From Parus major (taxonomy: Eukaryota; Chordata; Aves; Passeriformes; Paridae), in assembly GCF_001522545.3 (NCBI RefSeq), contig NC_031769.1:68624640-68688639 (forward strand): 64,000 nt of DNA, given 5' to 3'. Both the position numbers and the translations under genes were made by a program. Positions 1 through 13,748 of this stretch are shown here, in pieces (within the stretch, counting starts at the first letter, position 1; each line of letters begins with the position of its first letter). The notes beneath the pieces are model-generated. The model made no database searches. It was not told where the DNA came from and saw only the letters and a list, made by a program, of their open reading frames with translations.

Positions 1-3000
1 ACATTCTCAGAGCTCTTCTCTTGAGAGTCATTTTCAATTTACCTATTAAAGATGGAAAGTTTTCCACAGAAATCCAGTAAGATTTCCACAGAATCAAGTA
101 AGTTAGCCTTTGGATTTGGTTGCTGTGAGAAACCACATTACAGAGGTGCAGTCAGAAAGGTGCAATATGTAGGCCAGACAGAATTTACTGGAAAAAAATG
201 TCCATTTTTGTTTATAGGGTGATGGTATCATATCTGACACCCTAAACCTGGTTTCCATAGCTCATCACTCGATGAAGAGCAATAGTGGGGGGAAGATGTG
301 TGTATCTCTCACAACAAGTAAATGGAAAACTTTGTGGTTGTTTCACTACCTGATACTGTAAAGAGAAAAATATGCTACTTCAACTGGTTAAGAAAATTCA
401 TGGCTCTGGGCCAGACAATACTGACAAAGTTAAGCATATCACTACCCCCCTCCCCTTGCCCATTTAAGAAGCAAACTGTATTTTCAAGGTTACTGAAACT
501 TCTGATTCTTGATAGTGGCATGAGCCACATGACAGCAGCAGAGCTTCCATGTCTGCCCCCGCTGCTTGCATGCCCCACACACTAGCTCAACTCAGCCTCT
601 TTCACCATGAGATTCTCAGAGACTACCAGAGCCCCAAACCTGTCCCAAGCCTACTTACTTGGCCTATACGCCTTCGAAACAAGATTTACTACTTTTGCAC
701 ATATAGATTTGTGCGTATTTAAGTTCAAAGACAGGGTTGGCAGGCCTGCGCGTAAGGTACCACATGAGTTTGCACTTGAGCAGGAATATGTTCTGCTTAT
801 TTCAAAAACTCTCAAGTCTACTGCATCAGCTGCACAGGAATTAGCCATACCAAGCCCCTCTATCAAGACCATGATGCTTTTTTGGTAGATGTAGATACAG
901 ACAAGAATCTATACTGTGAATAAAGACGTACTTTCCCCACAAAGAATCCTTGCCTTGGCAGTGCAGCAAGGTGTTAGTTCCACTCTTGTTCAGTGCTCAC
1001 GAAAGCAATTCCTTCCACTTCAGTTTCTATTGAAGAAAGCACATGCTGTTCAAGAGACAAGGCTACTGAATAGCTAATGGTAAGTGGCATTTTTTAAGCA
1101 AACAATGCTCTTCTAGAGGGTGCCCATCCCTTGAAGCAACAGGTGCTGCTTCCACCATCATGTATACACTCAAGAGGGCTAGAGGTGCCTAAATGTTCAA
1201 GTCAGTGGTCCTCAAAAAGACCTGGAAAAAAGGTTCTACCTCAAATTCTATGTCTCCATTTCACATCCCTGAGTTTATTTTCTAAAAAAGACCAAATCCA
1301 TAAAAGGCAAGCCATGCAGTTTCAGGAATTCCCTACCTGTGATATTAAAACCAGAAATGAGACTCCGTATTTGGTGCTTTTTCTTTTCACTTAGGTTTAA
1401 GAATCTGGGGAGAAAAGAGGTAGCATCAGACTTTGCTGGACAGTGATTCAGTACTACAGGGATGAGTACTATTTAATTTCAGAACCTGCATAAATTTTCT
1501 ATCGTTCCATTAAAGCCTAATATTCCCCAGTTTAAGTACTCTCATATATAGACCCTGATTAATCTGGCAACTTCAGCCAGGTTGCTGTACACAGCAAGAA
1601 GAGAAACAAAAACAAACTTAAAAACCCCCACTCCAAGCCCAAAACTAAACAAAACCCAGAACACTCCCCACTTTTTAAAAAATAGTTTATAAAGGGGACA
1701 GACATACACCACACAGGCATCTTGAATGCAAATTTTCTGACCAGACTGGCTATTTCTAGATCAGTCTTTTTGGTATGTTCTATTCTCACAGCCACATGAA
1801 ATCTTTTCCACATGCCACAGTACAGAGCCTAGCACCTGAAATACCAATGCTATGCCAAGTCACATGATAGCAAGGGGGAAAAAAAAAAGTAGTATTACCC
1901 CAAAACTAGGTGTCATAGAGCCTTCCTCACTATGGTCTCCCACTGTTTCTCTTCCCCACCCCCATCTGCCCACCACTAACATGAATTTTCAAAGTCAGTC
2001 ACCTGAGCACCAGAGGTCCTGTCAGAGTTTTAAGATGCTCAAGGCAGGTCTAAGAATACTGCTTCAGATTTGCAAGTAGTGTTTTTTGCTTCTTACCCCG
2101 TATCTGCTGTAGAACACAAATTTTGCCATCCTATATTATCCTGCAGAGATCACCAGGTGGGCACAAAGCTCTTTCTCAGGAGCAAAGGAGCCAGCTAGCC
2201 TCCGCCATGAGCAGTGGGGGATGCACACCACAATGAGAAGTGGCACTCAGAGACAAGTAAAGATACCCACCTGATGTCAGCTATCAGAAAAGTACACACA
2301 TGGAAGCCCCCTCTGCTCTACATGGCCTGCTAACGTGCCACTCCAGTCTCCAAGTGTACAAGTCACCTGTTTCAACAAAAAGTTCTCTTTGAGACTGATT
2401 TATTTTCATCTCTTCCAAAGCCTACAGGAAAAGACAGAATAACGCAAAGCTAAAAAGCTTAAATTGAGTTTGCCCATGTCATTTCTCAACCAAAAAACAG
2501 TTCCTAAGTCTTACTTGCACAGGTATTTTTCTACTTGCTCTAGAAATGCCAGTGGCAAACAGATGCATTAAACAGAATAGCTCCATGCTCAGATGAAAGA
2601 TATCTTTACTTCAAACACAGATGAGATTTCACAGCACATGTTGAGGTTTTCAGAAACAGAAAGCAAATCTGTCACTTGGAGACAGATAAGCCCATCTTCT
2701 GAAGGGCCTTGATGCTGACAAACTTCTGCTGCTGAGAATCCAGCTCAGATAAAAGTTTCTTTTCCTGAGCTAAGCTACCTCAAAGTTTAGGATGAAGTAT
2801 TCTTGCAACAGAACTTCAAAGCATCTGTATAAAAAAATAGAAATAAATCGTATTTCCTAGGCAAAAAACAGCCAATGTATAATGCCCAGTTTTGTAGAAA
2901 AGAGGAGATGGCCCCCTCATCCACAAGCTTATGGATTATGCAAGAGCAGAGTCTTAAAGTTCAGAGCATACTATTTTATTAAGAACTAGATAAAGCTATT

Positions 3001-6000
3001 TTCATTCCAACATAAAATTAAACTCACTCGGTACAGCACAAGAAAAAGGAATCACCTGCAAATTTGAAATGTTCCAAATAAAAATTTTTGTCTGTGGTTT
3101 CCTGGAGACACCACTCTTCTGTAAACATCCATAAACCATCATTTTGTCCCCAAATCCCTGTGCATTCTTAAGCCAGAAAAAGAGTAATGAGTCACAGCCA
3201 TAACTTAAAACAAGATTCCTAAAACCACACTGACAACTTCAAAGTGGTAAGATCAACTTCACCACCTTAAAAGGGAAAAAAAAACGCAAAAGCTGAAGGC
3301 TGCTGATGTTCAGTATTTTCAGAGCCACCTCAGATGTGGCATCAGCAAACACTGCCCACACAGAAATAGCTGATCCTCTTCGCAGCAGAGGAAGCAGAAC
3401 TCTCAGCTGAGCAGAAATGACAATATTGCTCCTCAAATATCTCACTTGAGTTAACACCTATTGCAGCCAGAGACTACACAAATTCAAATACATACAATCC
3501 CTATTTATGTCACAGCTGAATGGGAAATAGGCTACTCTGAAGCAAATACAACTAAAATTCTGTTGGTTGGAGTTGCTCCTGTCCATTTACTTTTCCTTTG
3601 AAATCCTTCCTCACAAACTTGGGTATTTCACACCAATTCCAGCTTAACTTTAATACTGGTCTTCATAACAAAGAAATTATTATTCCAACAGACTGAAAAG
3701 ACTTAGGTCCTGTTTTTAAACTACATGAAATCCCACTCAAGTCCTGCAACTTGTGATTCCCTTTTCACAGCTTAAATCCAGCAGTGAAACTCCACGACCA
3801 GAGGACAGCTGGAGGATGTTTAATCTCTGATTTCTCAGGCTTTCTTACTAAAGAAGCCAAAGGACATTAAGGCTCACACCCACACCATACAAGGGGTACA
3901 GGACAAAAGGATCAACCTAGCAGGGAGGGAAAAAAGCCACAAGTGCTTCTCAGCTGCAATTCATGACATTGTCTAAAATTAAAGTGGGGGATAAAACACA
4001 AGTCTGCCCTCCTCCTTTCTCAGCCCTCCTACCAAAGACCTGCCATGTGACAGATTATAGATGTCCTTCTCCACTCAACTTCCACAGCTATTAGTGAGGA
4101 ATGCAGACAGAAGACCCTAAAGAAGCCACAATAACATACACAGAATCAGTGGCATGACATGGAGGCAAAGAGCAGAAACAACAGTACCAGTCCTAAGGTG
4201 AGAAAGTTAGGTATGCTTTGTGAACAAGTATTAAGGCATCAGAAGATTTATCTATGGTTAGCCTTGCTACATAGGAAGAAGAAGAAAAAAAAAACACAAC
4301 CAAAAGAAACGCAAAAAAAAAAATCTTTTCTGAATGTTTTTCAATCAGCAGTTTCACAACAATATAAAGAGAACTGCAATGCTACATTCTTTAAAGGAAA
4401 AACTTAATTCTGTCTTGTCAGATAAATTGAAAGCTTACAGAAAATACAGTAAAACTGACTATAGGATAAATTATTTGGTGTAATAAACTAAAATGTTAAA
4501 TAACATTTTACAATTAAATTTTAAAAATAAATTTTCAAAATTTATAAATAAAAATTAGACTTTTATTACTCTGCTTTCCAAACAATAAACACGTCTGGTC
4601 AACACCTAGTGTTTAAAAGTTATCCATCCTTTGACACAGCAACTAAACATTTTCAGCCTCTCAAAAATATAAAAATTCACTGCTTTTTGTCCTCTGCTCA
4701 TTGAGTTTTCCCATTTAATTTCTAAGGGCTGTCAACTTCACCAAGTCTCATTTTTTCTAATTAAAATTGCAATGGATCATGTATGCTTAGGATTATTTCA
4801 GCATTTCTCCACATCCATGCAAGAGCTTGCAGCATAAACCACAATTCCATCCCCCTTGAACTGAAAGTCACTTTCACTGTGGGGGAGGAAGGACTACAAA
4901 CCCCTTGTCTGATAATGACTTATCAAAGTAGTAGCCTGGTAATTTTTTTTACAGTACAGTCAACCTAATTTATCTTTTAAAGTAAGGGAAGAAGTTACTT
5001 TACAACCTTCATGCTCTCAACATGACATGCTTTTGAAGACAACTTTTGAAGCCATCAACTAATACTTTGAGTAGTTTCACAATAAAGCAATATACAGGGA
5101 AGCCACTCTTAAAACTTCTAGCACAGATAAGCATTTGGTACATACAACATCAGCTAGAGCAGACAGAACAGCAAGTGTGCTACTTACTCAGAACAACATA
5201 CTTTTCCTATTGTAGGAGGAAACAGTGCATGTTTATGCCACTGCTGCATTAGGCAGTCTAGGTTGCTCTGCTGCTGCTATGGGGCTGTTTTGTCAGCAGT
5301 GATGAAGCACTGTATTAATCTTTAATAGTGTTTCAACAGTAAAGCACGTAAGCTTGGTCTCAGTAGAGTAGCATCAACAGTGTTAACATGCGTTTTGCAA
5401 ATTGCTGCAGCCACTTGTCTTTATGTACAGGCAAGCAGTCGTGTGGTCTCAACGTAAGTCAGAGTCACCTACAGAGTGGTGACTTATTTCTGGCTCTTTC
5501 TCTTCCATACAAGCAGTTCAAATTGTTCCACCACAAGATTTCTATCTCTCCAGCTCACCTCTGCAATATTTTCACCCTTGCTCTCTCACAACCCAGAGGG
5601 GATTGCTCCCTGAGTTGTTTCCCTTTGCTGACTGAAATCTCCATTAAATGCCCAGGCATCAGCTGCACGCTGTTCCTCAACAATCGTAACTTTAATAATA
5701 CTGAAACAGAACACTGTCCCCCAACAAAATAAAACAATATTAAAAAATCTGTCAATTCACTCCATATACAGCCACCTTGCATACTGCCTCTGCATTGAAT
5801 ACAAGAGTGAACATTCCCTTAAGGTTCTTCCTCAGACCATGGTTTCTTAACACCATGTCACCAGTTTAGCAACTGGACCATCCCAAAGGTATGCTCATCC
5901 CTTCTACCCCCCACTTATGCAGTTAATTTCAAGTGCTCCTTTCCCTTACCACCCACAGTCATGACAGTACACTTGTTTGTGGGAACACATGGTTTGTCAG

Positions 6001-7931
6001 ACCATGAAATTACCCTGCTACAAAATAGCTTTCTCTTTTCAGTTTTTCTAAGCAACTGTTGCTCATTGAATCCTCTCAGAATCCAATACCTTGCCCATCT
6101 CCTTCTCACCATGTGATTTCCACACCTGCTAAGTACAGGTGACTTCCCTCGTGTGCTAAAATACAGAGATAACAATAGGTCAGTCAGCAAGCTCATGAAC
6201 CAAATACTTTTGATGTAAACTCCCAAACTAACCATAATCAGTACACAAAGTTTCATTCCATTCCTCCCTCTATATAAAATTATACCACTTCAATCACTCC
6301 GAAAAAGTGATGGCAACGTGTGGTTTTCAGTGGAAGCACAGAAGACAAAGGAGAAGTTTCCATTAACTGGACATGTAACAGGAAAACACTCAAGGCAGTA
6401 AGTTCTACAGCTAAATGTGATTAGTCACATGCTCATTTGCATGTCAACATCCAAATCAGAGACCAACACCTGAAGTAATCTTTAAGATCTGGGAACAAAC
6501 TTGGAAAAGGTAAAGAGTAACAATCAGTTGAATGTAACATACCCAAACTATGTGGGTTAAATTTGAACTTTTCCCATGCCAAACCACCACTTAGGGCATG
6601 TACAAAGTGCATATTGGTCTCCAAACTACAGCTAGGGAAACCCCCAAGCACTTCCACAAAACCAGTTTAGATTAAAATTACTTACCTACAAAAGAGAAGC
6701 ACAAAACCTACTTCAGATAGTGTTTCAAAAAGGAAGAAATTGACCACAAGTCTTCATTATCTTATAGGTTGTATTTATTTGGGAAAACTTGTTCAACAAG
6801 TTGCTTGCCTGTGAAACGAGACATCACCAAATGTTGCCGTATTAAAGCTAGCACATTCCAGACCCTGATGTCAATGCAGGTCTCTTATTCCTTGGCAACA
6901 AAAGTCTCTGTATTATTCCTTTCAAACAAGCCTCCCAGCTGACACACCGCAGCAGAGCATGCTGATTTAAATATGTGTCAAACCTTTCTCTAAAGTAGAA
7001 AGGCTGCTGAGCTGAGAGGCCACAATGATGAAGTGAACAGCAGTGCAGAAAGTTACATTACATGAATGTGCTAAAAGGAGCTCACGTCCTGCTTTTTGAA
7101 TGCTCTACAGGCTCCCTGCCCATAGGTTTAGTGCCTTGAAAATGCCATGCCAGAAAAGTGGGCTATTGTATTAACTAACTAGCAGGAAAAACAGCAACAG
7201 CCAGGAATGTCACTGAAAAGCAAGGTCATGGAAACTGGGTGTTACCGTCTAGCATCTCCATAAGATAGTCTGACACTTCTCACAGAAGTCTGACACTATT
7301 TGGCTCTTTCAGGTAAATATCAGATATTTCAACTCCAGTTTTTGCTGGATTAATAAATGTACAGACTAACAGATCAAGCTGATATTGTTCATGTAATGAT
7401 CTAAACTAAGAGGAGAGTGTTGCGTGGCTATTCCTGCCTAGGCAACACATCCTGGTGGGGTTATTTTTACGCTGCTGTAAACAGACACATTCCATTCCAC
7501 CTGTAAGGTCAGCAGCAGCACCTCTGTGTGCTCCCTCATCCACTTGGCTTTTCATAAATTTGCTCCAGGTTGGCTTTTGTTTTAAATAACTTGCAAAGAT
7601 TTTTAAACTTTTCATAAGCAAGGAAAAAAGCAGAAGTTGGATTTTACTGTGTAGCAGCCTCCAAAACAATAGATACCTTGCAAGCTAAATAAGCTGCAAT
7701 TCTGTTTAGCTTACTGAAACATTGGTTTTAGGCCCAGGTGCAAGAGAAGAAAAAGGAACAATGACATGTTCACCAATGTTTTCAGTTTTCACATTCAGAC
7801 ATTTATTATGCTAGGTGTTTGTGATATTGTGCAATTCTCTCACAAGGGAAAAAGACTACGAGCAGAAAAAAATTTTAAATTTCTTATTTTTCCTGTAGCC
7901 CCAAAATAGTTTTCTTATTCTCATCAGAGCA
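1..7931. other. Intronic DNA, no gene recognised
   Basis: AT-rich intron sequence with only short chance frames and the AT-rich block at 4.43-4.57 kb. I recognise no repeat family, RNA gene or exon. Confidence 0.6.
4430..4570. repeat. AT-rich block with a 10-bp palindrome
   Basis: The block is strongly AT-rich. It contains TAAAATGTTA (4489-4498) and TAACATTTTA (4501-4510), exact reverse complements with a 2-nt spacer. It could be a matrix-attachment-like or simply low-complexity segment. Confidence 0.5.
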
Positions 7932-8318
7932 GCTGTAGTATTTGCAAGAAATAGTAATAGAAAAGGCAATAAACATGAATTGGAATAATGCTTGCATTCG
8001 CTTATTTATATATAACTTTCTGAACGCCAAAAATTTTGGAAACCTACTCCATTAAAATATTTTATAAACTGACTGACACAGAATGGTAAACACAAAGTAA
8101 GGTGAGTATACCAAAAGATTAATTCCTCAAGGCTTTGTTAGTACTTAATTTCCATGACAATATTTATCACCTACTTCTAAATCAATCAGTTTACAGAATC
8201 CTTTAAGAGATGCAAGATAAGTTTCCAAAGTTACATACAAATAAGTGAATGCAAGCATTATTCCAATTCATCATGGTTTACTGCCTTTTCTGTTATTATT
8301 TCTTGCAAATATTACAGC
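7932..8318. repeat. Foldback element with long, well-preserved inverted arms
   Basis: Arm 7932-8019 is the reverse complement of arm 8227-8318. The aligned 88 columns differ at seven positions, all transitions, plus two small gaps (1 and 3 nt). The shared core includes ATTTGCAAGAAATA, AGAAAAGGCA and ATTGGAATAATGCTTGCATT. Weaker complementarity continues inward (for example ATAAACTGACTGA near 8064-8076 with TCAATCAGTTTA near 8183-8194), leaving only a short unpaired centre. No transposase ORF and no clear target-site duplication are visible. It could be an old hairpin-type repeat, a MITE or a local inverted duplication. Its intronic RNA could form a long stem. Confidence 0.85.
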
Positions 8319-9519
8319 ATCTGGAACAAGTGCTTCTTCTGTTCCATAAAGGTTACAAAACCCATGAACTATGACAAGGTATCCTCAAACTCATCATGAA
8401 GGTTTGCCCTTTCACTTAAAAAACTACTTTAACAAACAGCTGGGATTATACAGAAAATTCACTGAATTCAGATAGAAATTTTAAATTGTCTCAAAATCAA
8501 GTGACACAGTGTGATCACAAAGTTTTAAACAAAACAAAACTAACAATAAAAACACATTGAAACTACTATCCACAGAATAACTATACTTTCATCCATATTA
8601 GCATGCCTTGAGCACATTAATCCCTCACCCCCCTATACTCGCTGAACTCTTAAAATATCACTTCTCAATTTGCTATTTATTGTTTGAGCCCCCAGGCTGC
8701 TTGCTCTCAGACTTCTTATCTGAGCTCTAGAGTTAATTCAAAGAGTCAGATGGAACAGCCTCAGCTCCCTGGTGGAATATCCCATTCTTGGTTAAGCTCC
8801 CTTTTTTATATTTAGCTTAGTGCCAATAGCACAACACACCAGAGGAGACTGCTTTACAGTTGCAGTTAGTCTTGGGCCAATTATACTCCTGGCAGTTTCT
8901 TCCAAGGGGCATAGACTTGTCTACAGAAAATAGAGTGAAGAAAAGCAAAAACACTGTTACCAGGCTTAGTTTTCCCTGCTGGAGGCTCAGGTATCCTCCA
9001 TGCACTGGAGTCCTACAGCATTGACTTCAATACCTTTTCTACCCTGCAGCAATCCTGCTTCAGCAGAGCCTCAGCTTCACTTCTCTGCTGCAAGATGGAG
9101 ATGAACCCAATCTGGTACTTTCTCCAAAGACACTATCCATCCACACAATCCTCCCATGTGATGAGGTATTTGTCCACTGTTCATATCACCTGCCCTCCCA
9201 AACTAAAGTATGAGCATGAGAAACACAAGAAAACACCAGAACTACCATGGCTCTGAGATTCACAGCTTTGATAGCCAAGACCCCTTCTTCTTCTTGGTGC
9301 TAAGCTGCTACCTATAGCATTTGTAGCATATTTTGACAATTACAGGGTGTTAGAAAGAGCCCTCTTCAACCAGTGATCAAGGAGAGACAATGCAATAAAA
9401 ACAGCATTCAAGATAAAGGAATCACAGGACTGTGAGGTTACACACAGCAGCCTGCTCCATCCACTACACTAAATAAGAAGAGCATTCCTCTCTAAAACAA
9501 TAAAGCATGGATGGACAAG

Positions 9520-9595
9520 GTACTTAGCCATTTTAGAGATGGAAACATTTAATTACCTCACTGTAATTACCTACACTAAAATCAACCCAGGACCT
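9520..9595 (+). mobile_element. Possible second MIR-like remnant
   Basis: CCATTTTAGAGATGGAAACA resembles the MIR 'CCATTTTACAGATGAGGAAACTGAGG' region, and AACCCAGGACC follows at about the right distance. The middle does not align well, so this is a weak call. Confidence 0.25.
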
Positions 9596-10779
9596 TTGAA
9601 GAAAGCTTCTCTTAAGAGACAAGATAATCACCTTTGCCCTCAAACACCAAGGAAATCTGTCCTCTGAAGTTCACACCATCTGCATCTACAGGAAGGGATG
9701 CTGTAGAACTAGATATATTGTAAGTAATAGATAATGAATACAGGCATCATTTTTAGAATAAATAACTTAAATAAGAAAATTACCTTAAGACATTTCAACA
9801 GCTATTAAGACAACATTTCAGTGACTCATCTTATTATAGCAGACCACAGGAGACCAGTGTTCCATCATTAGGAAAGCTATAATGATTCACAAGCACCACA
9901 AGAGAGACAACTGTGATTCAGCTTTAGGCCCCTTAAAAGAGGAGAGACCCCAGGGAAATATCCATGTCCTACAGAGGACTGGTACTTCCAGGTTCACTGC
10001 TGGCAATGTGGGAGCTACATGTCAAGCCAGGAGTGATGGAAAATTCAATTGCACAGCCTTCCACACTGCATATTGATCAACTTCTCTCAGTTAAAGCAAG
10101 ATCTTCAGAAAAATCCTTGTCACTAAGCAGCCATTTGTAAAAGAGGCAGGGAAGAAAACACTTGTTTTTCAAATACCAAAGAACGAGGGAATGAAGAAAG
10201 GGTGAGGGAGAACCACACAGATAAACAATTGCTTTTCATCACACCAGGAAGTGCATAAGGACAACTTGTAATTGGTATAATCACTGCCTCTGCTTCTCAT
10301 AAAGGATTAGTTTTTCTAATTACTGTAAATATTTTTATTGCCACAGCTCACACTGAAGAGTAAACAAAGCTGGGGAAGCAGCTCTAACAGTCCAAAGGAC
10401 AGAAGGAACATATCTCATAGTGCAGTCATTTCAGACTGCAAGGAAGCTGCTGGCCTTGTAAGCCAGCCTCATCCTCACTCCTCTTCCTCATCCAGCCCTC
10501 CCTCTAATAGACTGAGAGGCAACGGCTTGGTTCTTAATGCCAGACGTGATTTCCTCCCCCACTACTTCTAAATTCAGCTTCTCCATAGCTGACTGCAACA
10601 CTACTCCCACCTTTCCCTCCTGCTCCCCTGCAACTCAGACTTCACTTCCTTCCATTAAGTCAATCCACACTTAATCGAGACCTGAAAGCAACACAGCTGC
10701 CTAACAAACACACCTGCCCCACTATGCTCGTCATTCTGCTTGTTTACACTTGCTTGTACTGCCTTGGCTTTGTCTTACC

Positions 10780-10885
10780 TATGCACAGATCTTAAGGGCA
10801 GGAATTAGTATTTTGTACAATGCCTAACATTGCAGGAACCCAATCCAATTATTCACAAGCACTCCTGCACAATATGTTATTAAAT
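10780..10885 (+). mobile_element. Ancient CR1/L3-like LINE 3' end
   Basis: The blocks CTTAAGGGCAGGAATTAG, TTTTGTACAATGCCTAACA and GGAACCCAATCC follow in the order seen in old amniote L3/CR1 3' ends (GGGCAGGGA, TTTGTACAATGCCTAGCACAA, GGGACCC). The segment ends in an AT-rich AATATGTTATTAAA tail. It is clearly more diverged than the CR1 copies at 40.9 and 44.5 kb. Confidence 0.65.
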
Positions 10886-11335
10886 GTCAGCTTGCCTATG
10901 TACCAATTTTATTGTTTTTAACAGTTAGACAGAAGCAACATTCCTAACTCTGATTATCGAAAAACACAGCTTACACTTTGAAGCTCAAAAAAACCCACCC
11001 AACACAAAAAAAAACAAATCACAAACCACCACCTTGACTCCCAGTAACTATCTTTGCTCTGAAGGTTCTTCCACCTTACTCCCATCCTACACCCATTTAT
11101 TCTATCAATGCTACTGAATTAGAAGAAATTTTAAAAAAAGAAAATAAAAAATCAGCACTGAAGGAAAGCCATGCCTTTTTCTTAAGCAAACTAGGTATTT
11201 AAGGCCTTCTAGGCAGAAAAACAGTCCTTAAACATACTGGTTTATGAGAAGGTAAAGTAAGTCCATTCATACCAAATCAACTTGTTTTTAACCAAAACAG
11301 ATGTAAACTCATCCCTCCAGAAAGACAGATCTTTT

Positions 11336-12029
11336 GCAAGCAGTTGAAAATGATAATTCTGCTAAAGACTTCTAGAAAACTTTTGATAGTTTCTTCACAC
11401 TGTGCAGCAAAATACTTATGAAATCAATTGGTCAGCAGGCCATAAAAAGGATGCAGAAGGCTCAAGGTGATCAAGTCTCCTGAGGGCCAGAAAGATGCTT
11501 TCAGTAACAACTGTAACAGAAGCCAGAAGGAGCAGCAAATAACTGAAGGCCTGGTCATCAATACACAGCCAACTAGATGATCTGCAGAGGATGAAACCAT
11601 ACACCAGTCAACATGTAAAGAAGCCATGAATGATCATGCAGGTTCAGGTAGCAAACCAGCTGACACCTCTGACAGGCATCAGAGGCCAGTGTACCACAGA
11701 ACAGCCATAAGTGCATCTCATTAACTTGTGATTTCCTTCCCAGCAACCACTACCAGTACCTTGACTGGTGACTGTCAGTTTTGTGGGTGGTGTTTTAAGT
11801 GAAACATCACACACTTTGTGGTAAATCCAGAAAGAGGTGTAAGGAAAGTGATCCTATAAGGACTCCACTTGAAGAGAATTCAGCCAAAGAAATGCCAATG
11901 GAATATCTAATTCAGTGGCAGCTATGAATGGAGAGGAGGAAAAAAAAAAATAGTTTCTCCCAGGATAAGTTTACAAGTAGTTGAAAAAGACAATTCTGCA
12001 AAAGTAACAGACCTTGGCTTCCAGAAAAC
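11336..12029. repeat. Pair of diverged direct repeats (copies at 11336-11380 and 11973-12029)
   Basis: Both copies share the pattern AAGYAGTTGAAAAWGAYAATTCTGCWAAAG, followed at different distances by CTTCYAGAAAAC. Over the first 32 columns 27 match. Offset is about 637 bases. The sequence between is not recognisable. The pair may be the ends of an unrecognised repeat unit or a partial tandem duplication. Confidence 0.6.
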
Positions 12030-12783
12030 TATTAACAGGCCTAGATGAAATTCCGATCTCTTTAGCTAAGTGGGACTGGCTAACCATCAGCCAGTACATG
12101 AAATACTTTGAAGCCATTTAATTTAGAAAGACCTCCTTTCACTTCTGTGCAGCTGGCAAAAACAAACAAATAATAAGCCCCCACAACAACAACAACGAAA
12201 AATACATTCAGCACATACCTGCAGTAGCTAACCCAAGACACACATGGTGGTCTTGACAACAGGTCAGATTTGACATCCCTGTATTGCAATTTTAACCATA
12301 GGAGTCTTGTCTGTTTTCCCACCTGAATCAGAAAAGCTCCATGCTGCTAGGTCAAAAGGGCTGACTTCATCCTTGAGAATATAAATAGACAATAGTAAAT
12401 AGGATTAATAGTGTTGTAGTACTGGTACAACTCCTAGTGAAATACTATTGCCAGCTCTGAAATCCACAGTTTAAAGACTAAAATGTGATCTGATAAAAGA
12501 AAAAAAAGAAAAGAAAAAATTAAGATCAACCTCTAAGTGAAAGCTATGAACAGTGATCTATTTAGTCAGTTAAAAGGAAAAGGGGCAACTCAGTATTCAA
12601 GTCTTCTCTCTCCTAGATGAAAAATTCAAGAATCCCAGTCTGAGAAACATCCAGCAACAGGCAGTGATGAAAGCTGGAATTAAACATATTAGACTTCAAG
12701 ACAAAGCAAAATAAGTGCTTTCTTAATAATGAAATAGCTTAAAAGTCCACCCAAGAATCCTGCAGGACACAAGAGTACATTTT

Positions 12784-12797
12784 ACACACACACACAC
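12784..12797. repeat. (AC)7 microsatellite
   Basis: Seven perfect AC units. Confidence 0.85.
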
Positions 12798-13063
12798 AAA
12801 CTGCAGTTTTGATTGGGTGCTAGGAACTTTTCTAAAACAATAGTCTTTCCAAACAAAATTTCATGTAAAGGACTTCTATAGCTTAAGCAAGAAGCTGGAC
12901 TAGCTCACAGGAAGTTCCTTTCACCATGCAATTGATCATTTATTCTTGCAGGCTCACGGTAGAGAACCTTGCTGATCAGGGAGCCGAAAATATATGAGGT
13001 TTTGTTACACCAAATCTGGTGTCAAGTCCAAGCACTCTGAAGATCTTCAAAGACTTGGATCTC

Positions 13064-13085
13064 AAAAAAAAAAAAAAAAAAAAAA
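13064..13085 (+). repeat. Poly(A) run, 22 nt
   Basis: An uninterrupted A tract; the first of several homopolymers within about 720 bases. No retroposon body was recognised on its 5' side. Confidence 0.85.
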
Positions 13086-13410
13086 TCTCAACCAAAGTAA
13101 CGCTTTAAGTTGTTACAGTGATTTCCACCACAGACGCTAAGACTCACTTATAGAGGAGTGCATCCTCCCAGATGTGTAATGCCTCAACACCAATACTTCC
13201 AATTCTTTAAAAACCTTCAGAACAAGAAACTGGACATGCTTTGCTAATAAACACTTCCTTTCAGGAATCTATACCATTAATGGGAACAGCAGACAGATAT
13301 CACTTGAAGCTACTGAAAGGAACCTATCCAGGAGATCATTCTGAAACTGGGAAATTTGTGGTATTGGCTCCATCAGCATGGCTGATTTTGATTTCGCATT
13401 TGAAGACTTT

Positions 13411-13422
13411 CCCCCCCCCCCC
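13411..13422 (+). repeat. Poly(C) run, 12 nt
   Basis: Twelve consecutive C residues in otherwise AT-rich DNA. Confidence 0.85.
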
Positions 13423-13505
13423 AAACCCAGATTAAAAATTAATATTTCACCTAAAGAAAAAGCTGATACCCACTGTTAATGTTTCCCACTTTTTCCTTTT
13501 TCTTT

Positions 13506-13520
13506 AAAAAAAAAAAAAAA
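13506..13520 (+). repeat. Poly(A) run, 15 nt
   Basis: Fifteen consecutive A residues. Confidence 0.8.
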
Positions 13521-13748
13521 GGTGATGAAAAATTGTTCTGGAAAAGATAGCACGCACAGATATGTTGTTAGAATTTAAAATACTTAATCTTCTTATCAAT
13601 GTTATTATCTAAGCCACATACAATGCCCTTTCTTCTTCTTGCTCCAAGAAGCAAAACACAGCAGTATCCCCTCTGCTCCCATACCTCCAGACTGGACATC
13701 TGCAAGAAAAAAATCCAGTCCCTTCCAGATAGAAGCAAAATAGTGTCT

